From positions 6,124,398 through 6,188,397 of the forward strand of contig NZ_LZNS01000001.1 of NCBI RefSeq assembly GCF_001984575.1: 64,000 nucleotides of DNA. The letters run 5' to 3'. The notes beneath the pieces were generated by a model, which was not told the DNA's origin, did not search any database, and saw nothing but the letters and a program-made list of their open reading frames with translations. This stretch comes from Streptomyces sp. MP131-18. GTDB taxonomy: Bacteria > Actinomycetota > Actinomycetes > Streptomycetales > Streptomycetaceae. This document shows, piece by piece, positions 7,799-14,651 of this stretch. Position 1 is the first letter of the stretch; each line of letters starts with the position of its first letter. Position numbers and translations under genes: made by a program.

Positions 7799-9241
7799 TC
7801 AGCGCAGTTGGGCGCGTGGATTGCTGCGGAGTGTGGTGACCAGCAGGAGGCACAGCACCGCGATGCCGATGCGGCCGGATGCCTGGAGCAGTGAGCCGCG
7901 CAGCAGGATGAAGCTGTAGCCGGCCAGCACCGGCACCACCACCGCCAGTACGTTCCCCGGCGAGGGGTCGTCCAGCGTGCGCACCACGTACCTGCGGTCC
8001 GTGCGCGCCGCGAGATAGCCGATGCCGATGAACCCGGCCGTCATGCCGAGCGGCCCGAAGTCCAGCCACAGCTCGGCCCACAGCGGGGAGGACAGGTTGG
8101 CGCTGTTCGTACCCATCCAGCCGCCCACCAGGAAACCCGTGTCCTGCGGCTTGCCCTCCCACATGCTGCGCGGCACGAAGAACAGCGCGGCGCCCGCCAC
8201 TTGCTGCCCGTAGGTGTGGCCGTTGCCGTCGGCGGCGAACGTGAGGGTGTTCGCAAACATGTTGACCTGGTCGTAGTCCTTGACGACCAGCGGTTCGAGC
8301 AGCGCGTCGGTCTCCACCGGCCGGTGCCCGTTCTCGTCGTAGCGGAACCGGTCGGTGAACGGGAAGATCAGCAGCGCGATCACCACGCCGAGCGCCAGCG
8401 CCGCCCGGTACATCACAGGACTGCGCGGGAAAACGGTGAACAGCAGCGCGAACAGCACCGTCAGGAACCAGTAACGCGGATTGGAAATCGGGTTGTTGAC
8501 GATGGTGTTGATCACCACGAGACCGGCCCACGGCACCAGCACACCCGGGCGTCGGCGAGCCGAGCGCGACGTCACCAGCCAGCGGGTGAGGAACAGCAGC
8601 GCCAGCATCGCCGGTACCGTCCCGAAGCCGCGCAGCAGCGCGTTGCCCGCCTCACCCCCGGCGTCGCCCGCCTGCGCGCCCGTCGCCTCGTTCAGCGTGG
8701 TGCTGATCTCCTGGCGGCTGGTGAAGAACACGGCCGGGCCGCCGAGCCGCACGATGAGCAGCGCGCTCGCCACGTACGCCAGCGCCACCAGCAGGTAGAG
8801 CCGCTGCCGGTGCACCGTCGCCGCCGGGCGGCGCCTGCGGACCACGGGCGGCCGGTGCCGCGCCAGCAGCGCGCCCACGTCGAACGCGGCCAGGCCGCAC
8901 AGCACGAGCACCGTTGCGGTCTCCGTGTCACCGCGCGCCCCCAGCACGGGCGTCGGGTCGCGGCCGAGCACGCTCTGAGCGAGCGGCGCGATGCCCATCG
9001 CCAGATAGCTGAACAGCCAGAAGGCACCCTGGATCAGCCGCCGCCGCCCGGACAGCACCATCGCGCACAGCCGGACGCCTGCATAGCAGGCCACGACGAG
9101 CTGGAGCCAGAAGGTCGTGTCCCGCAGCCCCTCCCCGGGCTGCGCGGCCACCGCGAGCGGCAGCATGCCCACGATGCCGCCGATCAGCGGCACGGACAAC
9201 GGCCGGGACAGCACGGCCCTCCCGGGCACCTCAACCGTCAC
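7799..9241 (-). CDS. Wzy-like O-antigen/exopolysaccharide polymerase family membrane protein
   Basis: A 480-residue integral membrane protein with about ten or more hydrophobic segments and a large central extracytoplasmic loop (roughly residues 285-365, including VVKDYDQVNMFANTLTF). This topology fits oligosaccharide repeat-unit polymerases, which join flipped repeat units at the outer membrane face. It begins with GTG at 9241 and ends just beyond the convergent flippase/NHL operon. With the Wzx-like and Wzz-like genes beside it, the three make a plausible Wzy-dependent assembly set. Sequence conservation in this family is weak, so the call depends on topology and context. Confidence 0.75.
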   Translation of the reverse strand: MTVEVPGRAVLSRPLSVPLIGGIVGMLPLAVAAQPGEGLRDTTFWLQLVVACYAGVRLCAMVLSGRRRLIQGAFWLFSYLAMGIAPLAQSVLGRDPTPVLGARGDTETATVLVLCGLAAFDVGALLARHRPPVVRRRRPAATVHRQRLYLLVALAYVASALLIVRLGGPAVFFTSRQEISTTLNEATGAQAGDAGGEAGNALLRGFGTVPAMLALLFLTRWLVTSRSARRRPGVLVPWAGLVVINTIVNNPISNPRYWFLTVLFALLFTVFPRSPVMYRAALALGVVIALLIFPFTDRFRYDENGHRPVETDALLEPLVVKDYDQVNMFANTLTFAADGNGHTYGQQVAGAALFFVPRSMWEGKPQDTGFLVGGWMGTNSANLSSPLWAELWLDFGPLGMTAGFIGIGYLAARTDRRYVVRTLDDPSPGNVLAVVVPVLAGYSFILLRGSLLQASGRIGIAVLCLLLVTTLRSNPRAQLR

Positions 9242-9323
9242 CCGCCCAGTCTAGAGCCCGTTCCGGCCGCCGCCCGGTCCCCTTCGCCGTCGAGCTGGTC
9301 GGCACCGCCGGGGAAGGGCGGCC

Positions 9324-9809
9324 TCAGATCGAGGAGGGGGCGTCCCTGGCGTCGTGGGTGGGGGACAGGGCGTGGTGCAGGGCTGCTGGGTGGCCGGTGC
9401 CGATCACGTAGCGTTTGCCGTTCTTCAGCTCGATCTCCACCGCGTCCCGGCCGCGCATCACCAGGCCGAGCGCGCCGTCGGTGGTGGGGCGCAGGCCGAG
9501 GCCGTGCAGGTCGCGGGCGCCGATCTGCCGGGGGCGGGAGCCGGCGATGTCCGAGCGGCGGATCGTCTTGCGCCACACGGGGAAGAGGGACAGCCGGACG
9601 GACCTGGCGTCGACGGTGACCCGGCTGTGGAAAGCCAGTATCAGGGCGGGCACCACGCCGAGGCAGACCGCGATCATCACCCGCGCCACCACGTCGTCCG
9701 TGCGCGGCCACAGGAACGGGACGCCGGCCACGCAGGCGGCGAGGAAGAGGGACTGGAGCACGTCGAGCGCCCGCGGGAGGCGTCTGCGTTCGTCGAACAG
9801 GGACGTCAT
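9324..9809 (-). CDS. Small membrane protein with PH-like domain, unknown function
   Basis: A 161-residue protein with two adjacent membrane segments near the N-terminus (about residues 20-60). A soluble beta-rich region follows, of the kind seen in bacterial PH-like membrane proteins (VRLSLFPVWRKTIRRSDIAG, then VEIELKNGKRYVIGT). The start is ATG at 9809. It lies between the Wzy-like gene and a divergent short-chain dehydrogenase and is not obviously part of the sugar pathway. I do not recognise a specific function. Confidence 0.65.
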   Translation of the reverse strand: MTSLFDERRRLPRALDVLQSLFLAACVAGVPFLWPRTDDVVARVMIAVCLGVVPALILAFHSRVTVDARSVRLSLFPVWRKTIRRSDIAGSRPRQIGARDLHGLGLRPTTDGALGLVMRGRDAVEIELKNGKRYVIGTGHPAALHHALSPTHDARDAPSSI

Positions 9810-9884
9810 CCGGGAAACCTCCTGTCGTGCGCGGGCCCGTGCGCCGTATCGTCCAGGGTACGAAAAGAGGAGGGGACGGCGGCG

Positions 9885-10655
9885 ATGGACGCGACGGCGG
9901 GCCGGGGCAGGGGAGTGCTGGTGACCGGCGCCTCACGGGGCATCGGGCGGGCCGTCGCGGGCGCCTTCGCGCAAGCGGGTGACCGGGTCGCCGTGCACTG
10001 GGCGACGCGGCGCGCCGACGCGGCGGAGACGCTGGCCGGCCTGCCGGGCGGCGGGCACGTGCTGGTCCGCGGCGACCTCGCCGACCCCGACCGGGTCGAG
10101 GCCCTCGTCGAGGAGGCCGCCGACGGGCTCGGCGGGATCGACGTGCTGGTCAACAATGCCGCGGTGATGACGCCGCATCCGTTGCCGACGACCGGGTACG
10201 CCGCATGGCAGGCGGCCTGGCGCGAGACCGCCGCGGTGAACCTGTTCGGCGCGGCGAACGTCAGCTACTGCGCGGCCCGCCACATGATCGGGCGCGGTGC
10301 CGCCGGGCGCATCGTCAACGTCGGCTCGCGGGGCGCGTTCCGCGGCGAGCCGGACCATCCCGCGTACGGCGCGACCAAGGCGGCGCTGCACGCGCTCGGC
10401 CAGTCGCTCGCGGTCTCGCTGGCGCCGCACGGGATCGCCGTCACGTCCGTGGCGCCCGGGTTCGTCGCCACCGAACGCGTCGCGGACCGGCTGTCCGGGC
10501 CGGGCGGGGCGGACATCCACGCGCAGAGCCCGTTCGGCCGGGTCGCTTCCGCCGAGGAGATCGCCGCCGCCGTCCTGTACCTCGCCTCCCCGGCGGCCGG
10601 CTGGTCATCCGGCGCCGTCCTCGACGTCAACGGCGCCTCATACCTCAGGACTTGA
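9885..10655 (+). CDS. Short-chain dehydrogenase/reductase (3-oxoacyl-ACP reductase-like)
   Basis: A 256-residue classical SDR. The cofactor loop is TGASRGIG (14-21), NNA is at about 90-92, catalytic Ser148 lies in NVGS, and Tyr161/Lys165 form the YxxxK pair. The C-terminus has the usual SGAVLDVNGA strand. The Arg after the first loop Ser suggests NADPH preference. It reduces or oxidises a carbonyl/alcohol substrate in the cytosol; the substrate cannot be assigned. The ATG at 9885 follows AGGAGGGGA. The following MOSC gene is on the same strand after a gap of about 40 bp. Confidence 0.9.
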   Translation: MDATAGRGRGVLVTGASRGIGRAVAGAFAQAGDRVAVHWATRRADAAETLAGLPGGGHVLVRGDLADPDRVEALVEEAADGLGGIDVLVNNAAVMTPHPLPTTGYAAWQAAWRETAAVNLFGAANVSYCAARHMIGRGAAGRIVNVGSRGAFRGEPDHPAYGATKAALHALGQSLAVSLAPHGIAVTSVAPGFVATERVADRLSGPGGADIHAQSPFGRVASAEEIAAAVLYLASPAAGWSSGAVLDVNGASYLRT

Positions 10656-10697
10656 CGGCATCCCCTACGGACTGCCGACACGGAACGGCCGGTGATC

Positions 10698-11561
10698 ATG
10701 ACTCAGGTGGCGGATGCCGCGACAGCCGGGCACGCCGCGGGCGCGGCTCGCGTCACGGCGCTGTGGACCTATCCCGTCAAGGGCTGCGCGGGCATGCCGC
10801 TGACGGGGGCCCGCGTGGGCCCGGCCGGGCTCCCGCACGACCGGGTCTTCATGGTGACCGACGCCGAAGGAACGTTCCGCAGCCAGCGCGCCGATCCGCT
10901 GCTCGCCGCCATACGCCCCGTCGTGGACGCCGCGGGCGAGGTGCTGACGCTGCACGGCGGCGAGGGGCCGGTCGAGGTGCCGGTGGACCTGGACGGCGAG
11001 CCGCGGCCGGTCCGCCTGTTCGGCCGCCCGTTCCGCGGCATCGACCAGGGCACGGCGGCCGCGGCGTGGCTGACCGCCGTGCTGGGCTCGCCGAGCCGCC
11101 TCGTCCACGTGCCGCGCGACCACGGCCGGGTCACCGACGGCGAGACGCCGGGCACCTCCGGGTACGCGGACAGCAGCGCCGTCCACCTGACGACCGAGTC
11201 GTCCCTGGCCGACCTGAACGCGCGCATCGCCGCCGCGGGCCGCGCCCCGGTGCCCATGGCGCGCTTCCGGCCCAACATCGTGGTCGACGACCTCGGCGGG
11301 CCGTACGGGGAAGACACGGTCCGCCGCGTCACGGCCGGCGCGGCCCGGCTGGCCTACGCCAAGCCCGCGGTCCGCTGCGCCGTCACGCTGGTCGACCAGC
11401 GTGACGGCGCGCGCGCCGGCCCGGAGCCGCTGCGTACCCTGGCCGGCTACCGCCGCACCGGGGAGGGAGGGGTGACGTTCGGCGTGAAGTTCTCCGTGCC
11501 GGACGGCGGCGCGCTGGCCGTCGGCGACGCGCTGCTCGTCACGGCCAGGGCCGAGCCGTGA
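10698..11561 (+). CDS. MOSC domain molybdenum-cofactor sulfurase-like protein
   Basis: A 287-residue protein with the MOSC N-terminal beta-barrel (VTALWTYPVKGCAGMPL) followed by the MOSC domain. The motif RPNIVVDDLGGPYGED and the conserved cysteine in VRCAVTLVDQ are present; this Cys ligates molybdenum in mARC/YcbX-type enzymes. The family catalyses reduction of N-hydroxylated compounds or transfers sulfur to molybdenum cofactor. The start may be GTG at 10692 or ATG at 10698; both follow GGAACGG. It probably forms a small unit with the preceding SDR. Confidence 0.88.
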   Translation: MTQVADAATAGHAAGAARVTALWTYPVKGCAGMPLTGARVGPAGLPHDRVFMVTDAEGTFRSQRADPLLAAIRPVVDAAGEVLTLHGGEGPVEVPVDLDGEPRPVRLFGRPFRGIDQGTAAAAWLTAVLGSPSRLVHVPRDHGRVTDGETPGTSGYADSSAVHLTTESSLADLNARIAAAGRAPVPMARFRPNIVVDDLGGPYGEDTVRRVTAGAARLAYAKPAVRCAVTLVDQRDGARAGPEPLRTLAGYRRTGEGGVTFGVKFSVPDGGALAVGDALLVTARAEP

Positions 11562-11604
11562 CCGTGGGAGAATCGCGGCCTCACCGGGGCCGAGGGGGGT
11601 TGCC

Positions 11605-12732
11605 GTGAAGGTGCTGCACGTGGTGACGCTGCACACGCCGACGCACGCGTTCGGGGGGCCGACGCGGGTCGCGCTCAGCCAGGTCCGCGGGCTGCGGCGG
11701 CGTGGGCAGCGGGCCGTTCTGCTGGCGCTCGGGGACGAGTTCGGCCCCGGGCCGCTGCCGCGGGAGGTGGAGGGCGTGCCGGTCCGGCTGTTCCGGGCCC
11801 GGCACGTGCTACCGCGCTTCGAGGTCAGCGGTATCACCTCGCCGCGGATGCTGGCGCGGGCCTGGGGCCTCGTCAGGTCGGCCGACCTCGTTCACGTGCA
11901 CCTGATGCGGGATCTCGTCACGCTGCCGTTCGCGCTGCTGGCCGCGCAGGCGGGCACGCCGCTGGTGCTCCAGACGCACGGCATGGTGGACCCGACGGAC
12001 AAGCCGGTGGCCCGGCTGGTCGACGCGCTCGGCGTGCGGCGGGTGCTGCGGCGGGCCGACGCGGTGCTGTACCTGACGGAGCGCGAGCGGCGCGAGACGG
12101 CGGAGGTGGTCGCGCCGGAGCCGATCGGCCCGCAGTACCGGCTGGTGAACGGGGTGGCGCCACAGGCGGAACGGCGGCGCACCTCGGGCCCGCCGACCGT
12201 GCTGTACCTGGCGCGGGTGCAGGCGGGCAAGCGTCCGGAGGACTTCGTGGCCGCCATGCCTGCCGTGCTGGCGCGCCATCCCGATGCGCGGTTCGTGCTG
12301 GCCGGGCCCGACACGGGGGCGCTCGCGGCGACGCTGGCGCACGCCGAGCGGCTGGGCGTGCGGCACGCGCTTGACTCCGTCGGCCCGGTGGACGGGCGCG
12401 CGCAGGTGATGGCGCGGCTGCGCGCGGCGGACGTGTTCGTGCTGCCGTCGGTGCAGGACGCGTTCTCGGTGTCCGTGCTGGAGGCGATGTCCGTGGGCAC
12501 GCCCGTCGTCGTCACGGCGACCACCGGGCTGGCCGCCGATGTCGAACGGGCGGGCGCCGGGCGGGTCGTGCCGGACGGGGCGGCCATCGGGCCCGCGGTG
12601 CTCGACCTGTTGGGACCCGCGGCGAACGAAGCGGCGTCGATCGCGGCGTTCGCCCTGGTGAGGGAGAGCTTCACGATCGACCGCGTGCTGGATGCCCTCC
12701 AGGACGTGTACGCGCGGGTCGCACCGCGCTGA
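11605..12732 (+). CDS. GT4-type glycosyltransferase
   Basis: A 375-residue GT-B glycosyltransferase. The N-terminus has the family opening LHVVTLHTPTHAFGGPTRVA. The donor domain shows VLYLARVQAGKRPEDFVAA, the diphosphate-binding region, and the E-x7-E element within QDAFSVSVLEAMSVGTPVVVTATTG. The GTG start at 11605 is preceded by GAGGGGGG. It is likely a cytoplasmic enzyme that extends a lipid-linked glycan. It stands 43 bp after the MOSC gene and is separated from the other sugar genes only by a small unknown gene and the convergent GT2 gene. Confidence 0.88.
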   Translation: MKVLHVVTLHTPTHAFGGPTRVALSQVRGLRRRGQRAVLLALGDEFGPGPLPREVEGVPVRLFRARHVLPRFEVSGITSPRMLARAWGLVRSADLVHVHLMRDLVTLPFALLAAQAGTPLVLQTHGMVDPTDKPVARLVDALGVRRVLRRADAVLYLTERERRETAEVVAPEPIGPQYRLVNGVAPQAERRRTSGPPTVLYLARVQAGKRPEDFVAAMPAVLARHPDARFVLAGPDTGALAATLAHAERLGVRHALDSVGPVDGRAQVMARLRAADVFVLPSVQDAFSVSVLEAMSVGTPVVVTATTGLAADVERAGAGRVVPDGAAIGPAVLDLLGPAANEAASIAAFALVRESFTIDRVLDALQDVYARVAPR

Positions 12733-12784
12733 CCGCCGCCGCGCGGCCCGGCCGCTGCGCGCGGAACCGGCGCATACTGCTGTG

Positions 12785-13267
12785 ATGACCGACGAGTCCG
12801 CCGACCGCCTGCGTGCCGCCGGGCGCGCGCTGGGGCTGCGGCGTTTCATGGGAACGATGCCGTTCGACGTGGAGGCCTGGCTGCGCCAGGACCTGCCGTC
12901 CGACCTGCCGGAGCCCGAACGGGAGGACGGCGGTTGCGTCTACCACTTCGCGGTGCGCGACCACTACGGCGGGGGAACGTACTTCGAGCTGCGGTGCGGC
13001 GCCCGGGGGAGCCCGTACCTGTCCGTCGGCGGCGGCGGAACCCACCCCGCGGACCCGGCCGGGTGGCGCGCGGCGGTCGGCGAACTCAACCGGATCGCGG
13101 GCGGTTCCGTGCTGCCGCCGAGGAAGCACATCTGGCTGTACGGCTCCGAGGACCCGGCCGACGAGGGCGATGACGAGTACGAGGAGGCGGTGGAGCGGGT
13201 CGCGCGGCTGACCGGCATGGTCAGGTCCCCGGCCCGCCGCCGGTGGTGGCCGCGCAGCGGGGACTGA
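12785..13267 (+). CDS. Conserved hypothetical protein
   Basis: A 160-residue soluble protein with no signal peptide or membrane segment. It has a short Arg-rich tail, an acidic DPADEGDDEYEEAVE stretch at about 125-140, and a glycine-rich GGGGTHPADPAGW region. I do not recognise the family. The ATG at 12785 is the first start after the preceding stop. It converges on the GT2 gene with about 50 bp between. Codon use matches the surrounding genes. Confidence 0.6.
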   Translation: MTDESADRLRAAGRALGLRRFMGTMPFDVEAWLRQDLPSDLPEPEREDGGCVYHFAVRDHYGGGTYFELRCGARGSPYLSVGGGGTHPADPAGWRAAVGELNRIAGGSVLPPRKHIWLYGSEDPADEGDDEYEEAVERVARLTGMVRSPARRRWWPRSGD

Positions 13268-13320
13268 GATGCGCCCGGCCGCCCGGTGCACGTCACCCGC
13301 TGCCGCGGCCCGGCGGCCCC

Positions 13321-14160
13321 TCAGCCGGGCGGCGGGCCGCCCCCGGCCTCCCGCGCCTTCAGGGCGATCTGCCAGCGGTAGAAGCTCATCGCCAGCGCGT
13401 AGTCGAGACCGGCCCGCCCGTCGAGGAAGCCGCGCCGGTACACATACGCGTAGGCGAACGACAGCAGCGGCTTGAACGGGGCCCGGTGGAAGACCTGCCC
13501 CTGCCGCGTCTTCGCGGTCCGGATCTCCTCGCGCACGTCCGGGTGCGCCTCCAGCCACGCCTCCCAGTCCGAGTAGCGGTTGTGCCGCTCGAACCAGGTC
13601 CGCACCGGATCGAGGTCCATGTGTTCGATCGGCGTGCGCAGCCGGTGCACCGGCTCGGCCAGTGGCTGGTAGTGGCCCTCCTGCTCGCCCATGCCCGGCG
13701 CGGCCAGGTCGCCGGGCTCGGGGAACCTGGCGCGGGTGCGGTCGAGCAGTGCCCGTTTCACGATGGTGTGCCCGTGCCGCAGCCGCCGCCCGGCAAACCA
13801 GTAGCCCAGCGGGATGTCGAACGCGGCCGGGCGCACCGGGCGGCCGTCGAGGAAGATGCGGCGCAGCTCCGTCAGCAGTTCGGGGCTCGGCGTCTCGTCG
13901 CCGTCGAGGAACAGCAGCCACGGGATGTCGGTGCGCACGTGGTCGAGGCACCACTGTTTCTTCTTCGGGTAGCGGCCGTTCCACGTGTACGGCACGACCT
14001 GCGCGCCCTCGGCCTCGGCGAGGGCGCGCGTGTCGTCGGTGCTGTCCGAGTCGACCACGACCACCGCGCGGAAGTGGCCGACGACCGACCGCACGGTGCC
14101 CGCGATGTTGGCGGCCTCGTTCTTCGTGGGGATGGCCACCACGATGGGCAGTACGGTCAC
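13321..14160 (-). CDS. Family 2 glycosyltransferase
   Basis: A 279-residue GT-A enzyme. The N-terminal nucleotide-sugar motif is VAIPTKNEAANI, followed by VVVVDSDSTDDT and the metal-binding FLDGDE (a DxD-type motif). The C-terminal part contains H-x-x-R-Y-S-D-W-E-like aromatic residues (ERHNRYSDWEAWLE). This resembles the WaaE/KdtX-like branch that modifies glycan cores. The start is GTG at 14160, preceded by GGAGGAG and overlapping the lipoprotein stop (GTGA), so it is co-translated with the lipoprotein and the LamG protein. Confidence 0.88.
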   Translation of the reverse strand: MTVLPIVVAIPTKNEAANIAGTVRSVVGHFRAVVVVDSDSTDDTRALAEAEGAQVVPYTWNGRYPKKKQWCLDHVRTDIPWLLFLDGDETPSPELLTELRRIFLDGRPVRPAAFDIPLGYWFAGRRLRHGHTIVKRALLDRTRARFPEPGDLAAPGMGEQEGHYQPLAEPVHRLRTPIEHMDLDPVRTWFERHNRYSDWEAWLEAHPDVREEIRTAKTRQGQVFHRAPFKPLLSFAYAYVYRRGFLDGRAGLDYALAMSFYRWQIALKAREAGGGPPPG

Positions 14161-14651
14161 TCTTCTCCTCCGGCTGCCCCGCCGGCCGCCTCGGCCAGCA
14201 GGTCCGCGTACTCGGGGCACAGGTGCTCGATGGCGGCCTCCGCGTCGGGCAGTTCCCCGCTGCGCAGGGCTTCGGCGGCGGCCTCGGGGTCGTGGCGGTC
14301 CAGGTAGCCGATGCGGTCGCAGGTCTCGGTGCCCAGCTCCAGGATGGCCGCCGGGTCCACGCCCCGCGGCACCCGTTCGGTCAGGTACTCCTGCTGTTCC
14401 TCGGTGAACTCGCCGCCGGACGGGGCCAGTTCCTCCGGCGGCACCATCTCGTCCGGCAGCCCGTCGCCGGGCGGCGCCGGGTCGGCATCCTCCGGCAGCC
14501 CTCCGGAGCCCACCGCGGTCCTCGACGGCTCCGCCGAAGTGCCGCCGTCCTCCTCCTCGCCGCCCCCGCCGCCCCCGCCGCCCCCGCAGGCCGCGAGCGC
14601 GAGGGCGAGCGCGAGGAGGGCCGCCGCCGCGGCCGGCGCGCGGCCCCTCAC
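14157..14651 (-). CDS. Small acidic lipoprotein
   Basis: A 164-residue predicted lipoprotein. GTG at 14651 starts a short signal peptide of mostly Ala/Leu ending in a lipobox-like LAAC, then a run of nine glycines and an acidic linker. The mature C-terminal half is helical and acidic (EEQQEYLTERVPRGVDPAAI). I recognise no function. Both ends overlap neighbours by four bases, upstream with the large LamG/DNRLRE protein and downstream with GT2. The tight coupling suggests the three act in one process at the cell surface. Confidence 0.75.
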   Translation of the reverse strand: MRGRAPAAAAALLALALALAACGGGGGGGGGEEEDGGTSAEPSRTAVGSGGLPEDADPAPPGDGLPDEMVPPEELAPSGGEFTEEQQEYLTERVPRGVDPAAILELGTETCDRIGYLDRHDPEAAAEALRSGELPDAEAAIEHLCPEYADLLAEAAGGAAGGEE